Positions 1-8,606 are shown, numbered from the stretch's first letter. The stretch is 28,605 nucleotides of DNA from Eubacteriaceae bacterium (GCA_003446375.1 DMAW01000062.1:1-28605), one strand, 5' to 3'. Translations and numbers: made by a program. Notes: a model not told the origin generated them from the letters alone.

Positions 1-39
1 TTATTAGTTTCGCAATTACCTAATAGTATTAATATTTTT

Positions 40-1005
40 TTACTTCTTTTGTACCAGGTGAAGGGCAAAGCCTCCAAAATCGTCCTTCATGTATACTGCA
101 ACAAGATTGCCTTTTCCGTCTAGTTTTGCTGTATCCATGTCAAATTCAAAACCCTTTGACTCTAGGTATGCTACCGCTCTGTCAATGTAGTTTGTCTTTA
201 TCGCAATATGTCCTTTTTCTCCAAGGTAAGGCTTTTTCATCACTTCAATATAATCTGCCGCAAAAACAGAGCTGTTTCCAGCTTTCTTTTCAAATCCGAA
301 TAAAATCTCAAATTTAGATGCTATTCTTTCCGCTTCAGCTTCGTCGCTACCGTTTATGCCTACGTGCCCAAGCTCAAAACCTAGCATCTCATTTACAGCT
401 TTTCTTGTTATAGTCTTGATCTCGTCAAATTTACCTGCATTTATTAGATCGGCGCTTACCATCCAGCTTCCGCCGCAAGCAACTATTTTAGGGAAATCCA
501 GGTAGCTTTTAAGGTTCTTCTCGTTCACTCCCCCGGTTGGCATAAACTTAACGTTAACGTAAGCCGCCGCCATAGCCTTGATCATCGCCAAGCCGCCAGC
601 CGCTTCAGCCGGGAAAAACTTGACTACATCAAGCCCCAGTGAAAGAGCCTGTTCTACGTTGCTTGGGTTTGCACATCCCGGTACTACAAGGATATTCTTT
701 TGTATGCAGTACTTTACAATCTCAGGGTTTAATCCCGGGCTTACAATAAATGTAGCTCCTGCTTCGATGGCATCGTCAACCTGCTCTTTTGTAAGCACTG
801 TTCCCGCGCCTATAAGCATCTGAGGATAAGCATCTGACATTGCTTTTATGGAATCTTTTGCTGCTGCTGTACGGAAAGTAACTTCTGCACATGGTAGCCC
901 GCCATCGATCAATGCTTTTGCCAAAGGCAGGGCATCTTCCACTCTGTCAAGCTTGACTACGGGCACTATCCCGATTTGTTGTATTTTTTTTAGCACTTCG
1001 TTCAT
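40..1005 (-). CDS. eda: KDPG/KHG aldolase fused to a C-terminal VOC (glyoxalase-like) domain
   Basis: Cleaves 2-keto-3-deoxy-6-phosphogluconate to pyruvate and glyceraldehyde-3-phosphate, the last step of hexuronate breakdown. Numbered from the longest reading (start at 1020), residues 7-212 form the class I aldolase barrel, with the catalytic Glu46 in AEVTFRT and the Schiff-base Lys134 in DVVKFFPAE. Residues about 215-326 form an extra VOC-type domain (GHVGING, then HIAIKTN, then GFALHLV); ordinary Eda is about 205-215 aa, so this is a fusion. I place the start at the ATG at 1005 because the upstream in-frame ATG at 1020 sits on the GGAGG that forms the ribosome-binding site 8 nt before 1005. 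Divergent from uxaC. Such aldolase-VOC fusions occur in Firmicutes; the role of the VOC domain is unknown to me. Aldolase assignment is firm; KDPG is inferred from the uxaC/uxuA context. Confidence 0.93.
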   Translation of the reverse strand: MNEVLKKIQQIGIVPVVKLDRVEDALPLAKALIDGGLPCAEVTFRTAAAKDSIKAMSDAYPQMLIGAGTVLTKEQVDDAIEAGATFIVSPGLNPEIVKYCIQKNILVVPGCANPSNVEQALSLGLDVVKFFPAEAAGGLAMIKAMAAAYVNVKFMPTGGVNEKNLKSYLDFPKIVACGGSWMVSADLINAGKFDEIKTITRKAVNEMLGFELGHVGINGSDEAEAERIASKFEILFGFEKKAGNSSVFAADYIEVMKKPYLGEKGHIAIKTNYIDRAVAYLESKGFEFDMDTAKLDGKGNLVAVYMKDDFGGFALHLVQKK

Positions 1006-1064
1006 AAATTCAACCTCCATATCGTTTCACATTACAGAACACCGTTTCTTATTTCTCTGTATCC

Positions 1065-1093
1065 ATTATAAAACCTTGCTTTTAAGAAGTCAA
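1065..1093 (-). promoter_or_regulatory. Sigma-A promoter for eda
   Basis: On the minus strand TTGACT (1088-1093) is followed after exactly 17 nt by TATAAT (1065-1070). The -10 box lies about 60 nt upstream of the eda start. No operator could be assigned. Confidence 0.75.
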
Positions 1094-1135
1094 TCATAAA
1101 AGATTTTATTTTGATACCCCAAATTAAAACAGCAC

Positions 1136-1190
1136 TTTTTGCAAGTTTTAAAGCAACAATAACATATCATGCCGCCATCGACTTTGATAA
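1136..1190 (+). promoter_or_regulatory. Activator site plus -10 element of the uxaC operon
   Basis: A 29-nt element at 1136-1164 is matched at 25 of 29 positions by the element at 11101-11129 upstream of the symporter gene. Both are followed after exactly 20 nt by TGATAA (here 1185-1190), a plausible -10 box. No consensus -35 is present, and the element ends where a -35 would lie. That is the geometry of class II activation by an AraC-type regulator. The likely regulator is the AraC protein at 11232-12104 (inference). Confidence 0.55.
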
Positions 1191-1242
1191 CATGAAACCA
1201 AGAAACATTGCAGCCACCTAATTCTCAAAAGGAGGAAAAAAA

Positions 1243-2631
1243 TTGATAGAAAATTTTATGTTAAAAAACGATACCGCCGTCAGGCTATATGAAAAATACG
1301 CCAAAAACGCGCCTGTATACGATTACCATTGCCACCTTTCGGCCAAGGAGATATACGAAGATGCACCCTTCGAAAATATATCTTCCATCTGGCTGGATCA
1401 TGACCATTACAAGTGGAGAGCCATGCGCTTTGCCGGAGTTTCTGAAGACTTGGTAACAGGCAACTTTGATCCTTTGGACAAATTCAATGCATGGGCAAAA
1501 GTATGCGGCAGGCTGATAGGAAGTCCTTTATATCACTGGGCTAATATGGAGCTTGAAGCCTACTTTGGAATTGAAGACATATTAAATGAGGACAACAGCA
1601 CCGAAATATACAATTACTGCAACAAGGTAATAAAAAGCGAGTCACTCTCACCGGTTAAAATGATAGAAGCATCAAACGTTAAGCTTATATGCACTACCGA
1701 TGATCCCATTGATGATTTGGAGTATCATAAAAAGCTTGCTAAAAAGGACCTGTCTTTCAAAGTCCTTCCCACTTTCAGACCGGACAAGGTTTTTAAACTA
1801 GCGGACTCAGGATATAAGGACTATATATCAGGCCTTGAGAAAGCTGTCGGGATGGAAATTGATTCATTCGCTTCTTTAAAAGAGGCTCTTAAAAACAGGG
1901 TAGATTACTTTGCAGAAGCTGGCTGCCTTCTTTCCGATCACTCTTTGGAAAGCCTGGCATCTACTACACAAACGGACGCTGAAGTGGACGGTATATTTAA
2001 AAAAGCTCTCTCGGGAGAAACGGTCTCTGCGGAGGAAGGGGAAAAGTTCAAAAACCAGACTCTCATCTTCCTGTCAAATGCATACAGCCAAAAAAACTGG
2101 GTCATGCAGATACACATTGGGGCTCTAAGAAACAACAATGAAAAAATGTTCGAAAAAACAGGTCCTGACAGCGGTTTTGACGTGATGAACGATTTTCCGG
2201 TGGCTCTTCCGCTCTCAGACATGCTAAAGAGCTTTAACAGATTTGGTACGATGCCAAAGATCGTATTATACACCTTAAACGACAAAGACAATTTAGTCTT
2301 AAGCACTCTGCCCCACTGTTTTTCTGAAGAAAGCACTCCTGGAAAGATCCAATTTGGAGCGCCATGGTGGTTCAATGACCACAAAGACGGATTCTACAAG
2401 CACTTTACCTCTCTTGGAAACCAAGGCATGCTTGCAGACTTTATCGGAATGCTTACTGATTCAAGAAGCTTTTTGTCCTATGTAAGACACGACTATTTTA
2501 GAAGGATCTTATGCGACTTCATCGGCAACCTCGTTGAAGAAGGGGAGTTTGAAGACAATGATAAGATCTTGGGACAAATTGTGGAAGGAATTTGCTATAA
2601 AAATATTAAAAATTATTTAGGAGTTGAGTAA
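1243..2631 (+). CDS. uxaC: Uronate isomerase (glucuronate isomerase)
   Basis: Converts D-glucuronate to D-fructuronate (and D-galacturonate to D-tagaturonate), the first cytosolic step of hexuronate use. At 462 aa it is the usual UxaC length. The N-terminus carries the metal-binding HxH of the amidohydrolase-like fold (His29, His31 in YDYHCHLS), and later stretches such as LPTFRPDK and HIGALRNNN are typical of the family. The start is a TTG at 1243 with GGAGG seven nt upstream; the first ATG at 1258 is too far from that site. It opens a plus-strand operon with uxuA starting 2 nt after its stop. Confidence 0.95.
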   Translation: MIENFMLKNDTAVRLYEKYAKNAPVYDYHCHLSAKEIYEDAPFENISSIWLDHDHYKWRAMRFAGVSEDLVTGNFDPLDKFNAWAKVCGRLIGSPLYHWANMELEAYFGIEDILNEDNSTEIYNYCNKVIKSESLSPVKMIEASNVKLICTTDDPIDDLEYHKKLAKKDLSFKVLPTFRPDKVFKLADSGYKDYISGLEKAVGMEIDSFASLKEALKNRVDYFAEAGCLLSDHSLESLASTTQTDAEVDGIFKKALSGETVSAEEGEKFKNQTLIFLSNAYSQKNWVMQIHIGALRNNNEKMFEKTGPDSGFDVMNDFPVALPLSDMLKSFNRFGTMPKIVLYTLNDKDNLVLSTLPHCFSEESTPGKIQFGAPWWFNDHKDGFYKHFTSLGNQGMLADFIGMLTDSRSFLSYVRHDYFRRILCDFIGNLVEEGEFEDNDKILGQIVEGICYKNIKNYLGVE

Positions 2632-2633
2632 AA

Positions 2634-3692
2634 ATGAAACTTTCATTCAGATGGTACGGGTATGATGACCCGGTAAAAATCGAGTATATCAGACAGATCC
2701 CAACTATGGATTCAATCGTTACGGCAATCTATGACGTGCCCGTAGGTGAAATCTGGCCGGTGGACAACATTAAAAAGCTTCAAAAAACCGTAGCAGAAAA
2801 CGGACTTAACTTTGACGTTATAGAAAGCGTTCCTGTTCACGAGGACATAAAGCTAGGTCTTGAAACAAGAGACAAATACATTGAAAACTACAAAGAAAAC
2901 ATCAGAAACCTGGGAAAAGCAGGGGTTAAGGTAATTTGCTACAACTTCATGCCTGTATTCGACTGGACAAGGACAGAGCTTAACAAGGTGCTTGAAGACG
3001 GTTCAACAGCCCTTGTCTACTACAAAGAGCACGTAGAAAAGATGGATCCCCTGACAGGAGAGCTTTCTCTTCCGGGCTGGGATTCAAGCTACACAAAGGA
3101 AAGCCTGGCTGAAATTTTTGCCCAGTATGATAAAATCGACGAGGAAGACCTTTGGAACAACCTGGAGTATTTCCTAAAGGAGATCATACCCATTGCCGAA
3201 GAATCCGGAGTCAAGATGGCAATCCACCCCGACGATCCACCATACCCGATTTTTGGACTTCCTAGAATCATAACAAACGAAAAGAACCTAGATAGATTCT
3301 TAAAGCTTTACGACAGCGAATACAACGGACTTACATTCTGTACAGGTTCCTTAGGAAGCGGATCTTTCAACAACATCCCTGAGATGATCGGAAAATACGC
3401 TGCAATGAACAGGATACACTTTATGCACATAAGAAACGTTAAGCTTCTCGACGACGGCGTAAGCTTTGAAGAGAGCGCTCACCCCTCAAGATACGGTTCT
3501 CTTGATATTGTAGAGATAATAAAGCAGCTTTACGTAAACGGTTTTGACGGCTACATCAGACCTGACCACGGAAGGATGATCTGGGGAGAAACAGGCCGAC
3601 CAGGATACGGGCTATACGACAGAGCTCTCGGCGCTACATACATCGCCGGAATATGGGAAGCCTTAGAAAAAACATATAAGGAGTGCAAATAA
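2634..3692 (+). CDS. uxuA: D-mannonate dehydratase, copy 1
   Basis: Dehydrates D-mannonate to 2-keto-3-deoxy-D-gluconate. The 352-aa length fits UxuA. Family landmarks include ICYNFMPVFDWTRT near residues 100-115, the metal/substrate stretch AIHPDDPP followed by IFGLPRI near 200, CTGSLGSG, and RPDHGRMIWGE near the C-terminus. It lies between uxaC (2-nt gap) and the SDR oxidoreductase (1-nt gap), so the three are co-transcribed. A second paralogue is at 14621-15697; the two share the motifs but differ clearly in sequence, including the C-terminus. Confidence 0.95.
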   Translation: MKLSFRWYGYDDPVKIEYIRQIPTMDSIVTAIYDVPVGEIWPVDNIKKLQKTVAENGLNFDVIESVPVHEDIKLGLETRDKYIENYKENIRNLGKAGVKVICYNFMPVFDWTRTELNKVLEDGSTALVYYKEHVEKMDPLTGELSLPGWDSSYTKESLAEIFAQYDKIDEEDLWNNLEYFLKEIIPIAEESGVKMAIHPDDPPYPIFGLPRIITNEKNLDRFLKLYDSEYNGLTFCTGSLGSGSFNNIPEMIGKYAAMNRIHFMHIRNVKLLDDGVSFEESAHPSRYGSLDIVEIIKQLYVNGFDGYIRPDHGRMIWGETGRPGYGLYDRALGATYIAGIWEALEKTYKECK

Positions 3693-3693
3693 T

Positions 3694-4551
3694 ATGAAAT
3701 TACCTATAAACGTTAATTTAAAAGACAAAGTATGTGTCGTCACAGGTGGCGGCGGAGTGCTTGGTGGTCAATGGGCATCAGCACTTAGCGCTTCTGGCGC
3801 CAAAGTGGCTATCCTCGACAGAGATCTCGAGCTTGCACAAAAGAAAGCTGATGAGCTTAACGCTGCCGGGGGAACGGCAATCGGCGTTCAGGCTGACGTT
3901 CTTAAAAAAGAAAGCCTTCAGGCAGCTCACGAAGAAGTCCTTTCAAAGCTTGGAAAGTGCGACCTTCTTCTAAACGGAGCTGGTGGAAACCACCCAAAAG
4001 GAACGACCACGAAAGAGTATCTCTACGAAGAAGATCTTGCCGAAGAAAATAAAGATCTAATTACTTTCTTCGATCTTGACGAAACCGGCATTAGATTCGT
4101 GTTCGATCTTAACTTCTTGGGAACCTTGCTTCCATGCCAGGAATTTGCAAAAGACATGATTGGAAGAAAAGGCTGCTCAATAATCAACGTTTCATCTATG
4201 AACGCCTTCACTCCACTGACAAAGATACCTGCGTATTCAGGAGCCAAAGCAGCCATATCAAACTTTACACAGTGGCTAGCAGTGCATATGTCCAAGGTAG
4301 GCATAAGGGTTAACGCCATAGCTCCAGGGTTTTTCGTCACAGCTCAAAACCAGGCGCTTCTTTACAACGAAGACGGCACTCCTACTCCAAGGACAGACAA
4401 AATCCTTGGCGCTACTCCAATGGATCGTTTCGGCGAGCCGGAAGAACTTTTAGGAGCCCTGCTGTTCTTGGCATCTGAAGAAGCATCCGGCTTTGTAAAC
4501 GGCGTCGTCCTACCAGTAGATGGAGGATTTTCAGCCTACTCAGGAGTGTAA
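3694..4551 (+). CDS. uxuB: SDR-family D-mannonate oxidoreductase (fructuronate reductase, YjmF type)
   Basis: Short-chain dehydrogenase expected to reduce D-fructuronate to D-mannonate with NAD(P)H, linking UxaC to UxuA. The 285-aa protein has the Rossmann glycine motif (Thr17 to Gly24), NGAG at 94-97, catalytic Ser167/168 and the YxxxK pair Tyr181/Lys185. The assignment rests on its position between uxuA and the end of the hexuronate operon and on the known SDR-type UxuB (YjmF) of Bacillus subtilis. It is unrelated in fold to the long-chain reductase at 13014-14618. The SDR class is certain; the substrate is inferred. Confidence 0.82.
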   Translation: MKLPINVNLKDKVCVVTGGGGVLGGQWASALSASGAKVAILDRDLELAQKKADELNAAGGTAIGVQADVLKKESLQAAHEEVLSKLGKCDLLLNGAGGNHPKGTTTKEYLYEEDLAEENKDLITFFDLDETGIRFVFDLNFLGTLLPCQEFAKDMIGRKGCSIINVSSMNAFTPLTKIPAYSGAKAAISNFTQWLAVHMSKVGIRVNAIAPGFFVTAQNQALLYNEDGTPTPRTDKILGATPMDRFGEPEELLGALLFLASEEASGFVNGVVLPVDGGFSAYSGV

Positions 4552-4562
4552 GGAGGTGCGGC

Positions 4563-5408
4563 ATGAAAACCGCAATATCTGATTTTATTAAAAGCAAAGA
4601 CTTCTTGGTATGCGTAGACTCTGACGGATGTGCGATAGATACCATGGACATAAAGCATCAAGCATGCTTTGGACCTGCAGTGATAGATGTCTGGCCTAAG
4701 ATAGAGGAAATAAAAATAGAATTCTTGGATCTGTGGAACCATATAAACCTATATTCCCAAACAAGGGGAATCAACCGGTTCAAGGGCCTCGTGATGTCCT
4801 TTGAAGCCTTGCAGGCTAAAGGCTATGAAGTTGAAGATTTTTCTTCAGTAAAAAGTTGGGTGGAAGGGGCAAAGTCCCTTTCCAACCCGGCATTAAAAGA
4901 AGAAATCCATAAGAATGAAGACCCTCAGCTAATAAAGGCTCTTAAATGGAGCAACAGGGTAAACGAGCTTATAGACTCACTAGGAGATGTAGACAGACCT
5001 TTTGAAAATGTCAAGGAAGGATTAGCTTCGGCACATGAATATGCCGACATAGCAATCGTGTCTTCCGCTAATACCAATGCGGTTGCTCACGAATGGTCAA
5101 AGCACGGTTTAAGCCAGTTCGTAGAAGTACTCTGCGGTCAGGAAGCCGGTAGCAAGTCCTATTGCATCAGCGCATTAAAAGAGTCTGGAAAATACCCCAC
5201 AGAAAAAGTCTTGATGATTGGTGATGCACCAGGGGATCTACAGGCAGCAAAAGACAACGGCGTTTTCTTCTATCCCATAATCCCGGGGAAAGAATCCGAA
5301 TCCTGGATAAGGTTTAAGGAAGAAGCTCTAGAATCCTTTCTTTCCGAAAAGTACAAGGGGGAATATCAAGAAATGCTCATAAACGAGTATGAAGATTCTC
5401 TTAAATAA
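4563..5408 (+). CDS. HAD-superfamily phosphatase of the hexuronate operon
   Basis: A 281-aa haloacid-dehalogenase-fold hydrolase. Motif I is DSDG with Asp19 and Asp21, motif II is Ser168 in IVSSAN, and motif IV is GDAPGD at 221-226. The insert between motif I and motif II is large (about 140 residues), indicating a C1-type cap. It starts 11 nt after the SDR gene with AAGGAGG six nt upstream of the ATG, so it is the last gene of the uxaC operon. The substrate is unknown. A sugar-phosphate or phosphorylated dead-end product of the pathway would fit. It is not a KDG kinase, which is missing here. Confidence 0.8.
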   Translation: MKTAISDFIKSKDFLVCVDSDGCAIDTMDIKHQACFGPAVIDVWPKIEEIKIEFLDLWNHINLYSQTRGINRFKGLVMSFEALQAKGYEVEDFSSVKSWVEGAKSLSNPALKEEIHKNEDPQLIKALKWSNRVNELIDSLGDVDRPFENVKEGLASAHEYADIAIVSSANTNAVAHEWSKHGLSQFVEVLCGQEAGSKSYCISALKESGKYPTEKVLMIGDAPGDLQAAKDNGVFFYPIIPGKESESWIRFKEEALESFLSEKYKGEYQEMLINEYEDSLK

Positions 5409-5451
5409 CAACAGCCTCGTTCTTTGAATTTCAAAGAACGAGGCTGTTGTT
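5407..5451. terminator. Bidirectional terminator between convergent operons
   Basis: A perfect inverted repeat with 22-bp arms centred on 5429 begins at the stop codon of the HAD gene and ends 8 nt before the stop of the facing gene at 5460. A T-rich stretch follows on the plus strand. It can end both the uxaC operon and the facing minus-strand operon. Confidence 0.9.
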
Positions 5452-5459
5452 TGTTATTG

Positions 5460-6329
5460 TCAATTTAATTTAAACCAGTCTTCATAACCCATCTTGATCA
5501 GGTTGTCTCTTGACGTCTTCAGGCAGTCAAAGGGATCTTTGCCATACTGGTCATCTTGTTCGATTAGGAAATACTTGCTGCCGCTTTCTAGTCCAGCCTG
5601 GATTATCCCTAGCATATCTAAGTTTCCTTCTCCTACTTCTGCAAATTCTACCACACCTGTAAATTTAGCCATAAACTCCTTCATATCAAACCCTTTCGAA
5701 AAGTCGATTTCCAGCTTGCCTATTTTATAGTCTTTTAGGTGCAGAAGGGTTACCCTTCCATCAAAGCTTTTGATGACCTCTACCGGATTCATTCCACCTC
5801 TTTGTATCCAGTGAACGTCAAGTTCAAATCCTAGGTATTTCGTATTGTTCTTTATTATTTCTAGGAGAGTCTCTCCGTCGTATCTTTCGAACTCAACGTG
5901 GTGGTTGTGGTAATAAAGCTTGATTCCATGCTCCGCAAGCTTTTTGCCATAACCATCGGCTATCTTTACAAATTCCAGAGCCTTTTCACGGCTTCCCATG
6001 AGTGTCATCGGAAGCATCCCTATCCTTATGTAGTTGCAACCCAGCGTCTTGCAATCTGACACTATCTTGTCAAAATCCGTTGATAGATACTCCCCAGGCA
6101 TTCCAGGAAACATCGGCTCAATCGACGCAGATAAGGCTGCTATCTTAATATTGAATTCCTCACAGGATTTTTTTAAATCCTGAACGTTTTCGGGCGTCAT
6201 GGGAATCTGGCTGACTTCGACGCAATGATATCCCATACTGCTTAGCTTTTCCATTACGTTTCGTACGCCCATCTCCTCGACTTTTTCCTTGAGCATCATC
6301 ATTTGAACGCCTATTAATCCTTTATTCAT
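5460..6329 (-). CDS. TIM-barrel sugar isomerase/epimerase (AP-endonuclease-2 family)
   Basis: A 289-aa xylose-isomerase-like TIM barrel. Metal-ligand-like positions are visible as acidic and His residues in YYHNHHVEFE, ELDVHW, LLHLKD and EVGEGN, in the order expected for this fold. Last gene of the minus-strand operon; its ATG overlaps the stop of the upstream oxidoreductase (ATGA), implying translational coupling. Pairing with Gfo/Idh oxidoreductases suggests it acts on a keto-sugar, as an epimerase, isomerase or lyase. The actual substrate cannot be read from sequence. Confidence 0.8.
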   Translation of the reverse strand: MNKGLIGVQMMMLKEKVEEMGVRNVMEKLSSMGYHCVEVSQIPMTPENVQDLKKSCEEFNIKIAALSASIEPMFPGMPGEYLSTDFDKIVSDCKTLGCNYIRIGMLPMTLMGSREKALEFVKIADGYGKKLAEHGIKLYYHNHHVEFERYDGETLLEIIKNNTKYLGFELDVHWIQRGGMNPVEVIKSFDGRVTLLHLKDYKIGKLEIDFSKGFDMKEFMAKFTGVVEFAEVGEGNLDMLGIIQAGLESGSKYFLIEQDDQYGKDPFDCLKTSRDNLIKMGYEDWFKLN

Positions 6330-7330
6330 GTAATTTCCTCCAATTTTATCTCTTTGTTTTCACTTGACGATCGCTTAATAGCTTCTATAAGCTTCATGGA
6401 ATCTATGCCTTCTTCTATTTTTATATAGTCATCGCTATCTTCTTCGATTGCCCTGTAAAACTTATTTATTAGCTTTTTGTGGCTGGCACCGTAGTAGAAT
6501 TTCGATCCCGATAGCTTTATGTTTTCGGCTATCAAATCCATGGCATTTCCGTCAGTCCTGTAAAGTTTATCTCCTTTTATGGTGAATCTTGCCTTTTCAA
6601 ACAGGACCTCGATTTCGATGCTTGAATTTTCTATATTTGCATTGGTTGAAAAAAACATCCCCCTTGCACCGTTTTTAAATTTCATATTAGCTACTGCCGT
6701 ATCTTCAACTTCAACTCTATAGTCTAAAAGACTCGATACGCTACCCTTAACCCACTCAATCTCGCCACCGATCAGCTGCATGATGTCAAGGGTATGTATG
6801 CCTTGGTTGATCATGACTCCTCCCCCAGCAGTTTCGAGTTTGCCTCGCCAGGGTTTTTCATCAAAGTAGGATTTTGGCCTGTGCCATGCCACCAGTCCTT
6901 TGATTCCTTTTATCTCTCCGTAGTTTTTTGTACGTGCGATTTCCATTAGCTTTTCGGTGGTTTCGTTCACACGATTTTGAAGGCATATACCTAGTTTTGC
7001 TTGGCTATTATTGGCAGCTTCAAGTATGTCTTTGCAATCATCGATATTAAGCCCCAGGGGCTTTTCCATGAAGACGTTAAGGCCTTTTTCTACGCAGTAA
7101 ACAGATACAGGCACATGCAAGTGATGAGGAAGACAGATATGTACGCAGTCTAGCTCTTCCTTATCCATCATTTCCTTGTAGTCGGTGTAAAATGCAGCTT
7201 CTTTAAATACCGCCTTCTTGCTTTCATCTATATCGCATGCGGCTATTATTTTGACATTTTTGGTTTTGTTAAGAGCTTCAATATGTATTGGAGCTATATC
7301 TCCCATACCGATAATCCCTGTCTTAATCAT
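6326..7330 (-). CDS. Gfo/Idh/MocA-family NAD(P)-dependent oxidoreductase
   Basis: A 334-aa two-domain sugar dehydrogenase. The N-terminal Rossmann fold begins GIIGMGDIA; the EKP motif that carries the usual catalytic lysine is in NVFMEKPLG near residue 92; the C-terminal domain has GGGVMINQGIHTLD with the family His/Asp. Members oxidise or reduce hydroxyls of sugars, inositols or glycosides, often at C3. It overlaps the next gene by 4 nt and follows a second, different oxidoreductase by 28 nt. Confidence 0.85.
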   Translation of the reverse strand: MIKTGIIGMGDIAPIHIEALNKTKNVKIIAACDIDESKKAVFKEAAFYTDYKEMMDKEELDCVHICLPHHLHVPVSVYCVEKGLNVFMEKPLGLNIDDCKDILEAANNSQAKLGICLQNRVNETTEKLMEIARTKNYGEIKGIKGLVAWHRPKSYFDEKPWRGKLETAGGGVMINQGIHTLDIMQLIGGEIEWVKGSVSSLLDYRVEVEDTAVANMKFKNGARGMFFSTNANIENSSIEIEVLFEKARFTIKGDKLYRTDGNAMDLIAENIKLSGSKFYYGASHKKLINKFYRAIEEDSDDYIKIEEGIDSMKLIEAIKRSSSENKEIKLEEIT

Positions 7331-7358
7331 ATTTATTCTCCTCGCTTAAAGAGCAGCG

Positions 7359-8546
7359 CTACCCTCTAGTTGGAAACTTGCCCTCTTCTTCGATCCTCTT
7401 GTTAAGCTCATCTAAATAGAGCTCTTGATCTACTGGGATTTCAACTTCCTTGCCTAGCCAACCTGATAGAAGTATGGCATTTGCAAGCTCCACTCCTTTG
7501 ATTCCTTCGCTTCCCGGTGCTAAAAGCGGCGTTCCATGGACAATCGCTTTTGCAAAGTCTTCCATTACCGTTACATGCTGCACTCCCCAGCCATCGGTAT
7601 TTTCTATCACTTCTTCATCAAAGAGCTTGCCTTCTCCTCTTCCTTGCACAAGCATAGCCACATCCATCATGCTCATAGTTTCATTCATTTCTTTTTCACT
7701 TTTAGTTAATCTATAAATCGTGGCTTTCTTGCTGTCTTCAACCACTATCTTTCCATTGTCGAAATCTATTTCAAATCGGTCGGTTCCAATCGGGTCATGG
7801 GTGCATGTTACAAAAGTTCCTGTAGCACCGTTTCCGTAGTCCACAACAGCAGTGACGTCATTTTCTACCCTTATATCTCTGTGGCTTCCATACTTTACGT
7901 TAGCATAAACCTTTTTAGGCATACCGCAGATCCACTGCCAAAGGTCAAGCTGATGAGGTGCCTGATTTACTAGGACTCCTCCGCCTTCTCCGCCCCATGT
8001 AGCTCTCCAACTGCTTTGATCATAATAAGTCTGGGGTCTCCACCAGCTGTTTATTATCCAGCTAGTTCTTCTTATCTCACCAAGCTCTTTGCTGTCTACT
8101 ATTTCTTTTATCTTTTGATAGAGTTTATTTGTCCTCTGATTAAACATTATCCCAAAGACAAGATCCGGCTTTGTGTCAGCATAATCATTCATCTCTTTTA
8201 CTTGCTTTGTATATACTCCAGCCGGCTTTTCTCCAAGAACATGGATTCCCTTGCTTAGAGCATAAATAGCCATTTCGGTGTGCAGGTAATGTGGCACAGT
8301 CGTAATAATTGCATCTATTTTGCCGCTTTCGATCATCTCCTTGTAATCACCATAAAATGCCACTTCAGGGAATTCGTTTCTGCATTTTTTTTCAACTTCA
8401 GTGTCTATGTCGCATAACGCTCCCAATTCCATGTGCTCAGGCTTCTTGGCAATTATGCCTCCAAATCCCGGCTTTCCTGTCAAAAACGCCGCGTAGGCAC
8501 CACCTTGAGCACCTATTCCGATTAAACCTACTCTAACTTTTTTCAT
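7359..8546 (-). CDS. Gfo/Idh/MocA-family oxidoreductase (long form)
   Basis: A 395-aa oxidoreductase, longer than its neighbour. GLIGIGAQGG marks the nucleotide fold, EKPAG the catalytic lysine motif, and GGGVLVNQAPHQLD the substrate domain. The tryptophan-rich segment WIINSWWRPQTYYDQSSWR and the unusual length resemble members acting on glycosides or uronates rather than free inositol (weak inference). It starts with ATG at 8546 preceded by AGGAG. In the operon it lies between the first TIM-barrel gene and the shorter oxidoreductase. Confidence 0.84.
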   Translation of the reverse strand: MKKVRVGLIGIGAQGGAYAAFLTGKPGFGGIIAKKPEHMELGALCDIDTEVEKKCRNEFPEVAFYGDYKEMIESGKIDAIITTVPHYLHTEMAIYALSKGIHVLGEKPAGVYTKQVKEMNDYADTKPDLVFGIMFNQRTNKLYQKIKEIVDSKELGEIRRTSWIINSWWRPQTYYDQSSWRATWGGEGGGVLVNQAPHQLDLWQWICGMPKKVYANVKYGSHRDIRVENDVTAVVDYGNGATGTFVTCTHDPIGTDRFEIDFDNGKIVVEDSKKATIYRLTKSEKEMNETMSMMDVAMLVQGRGEGKLFDEEVIENTDGWGVQHVTVMEDFAKAIVHGTPLLAPGSEGIKGVELANAILLSGWLGKEVEIPVDQELYLDELNKRIEEEGKFPTRG

Positions 8547-8571
8547 TATAAAATCTCCTCAAATGTATTAT

Positions 8572-8587
8572 TTGCGTCTAGACGCAA
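8572..8587. repeat. 16-bp perfect palindrome between operon genes
   Basis: TTGCGTCTAGACGCAA reads identically on both strands. It lies in the 60-nt gap between the genes at 8607-9482 and 7359-8546. There is no T-tract on either side, so it looks like an operator or processing site rather than a terminator. Confidence 0.6.
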
Positions 8588-8606
8588 TCGCGTTTCTATC
8601 CGATCA

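Noticed and set aside
1006..1020. Five-codon longer start of the aldolase
   Set aside because: The ATG at 1020 is part of the Shine-Dalgarno sequence serving the ATG at 1005; the same pattern excludes the long starts of the symporter, zinc dehydrogenase and esterase genes.
1005..1030. CcpA-type cre site near the eda start
   Set aside because: TGAAACGAT resembles part of the cre consensus but has the wrong spacing around the central CG, so it is not reported as a feature.
1938..2384. 148-codon minus-strand frame opposite uxaC
   Set aside because: Antisense shadow of a clearly coding gene, without a ribosome-binding site or protein features.
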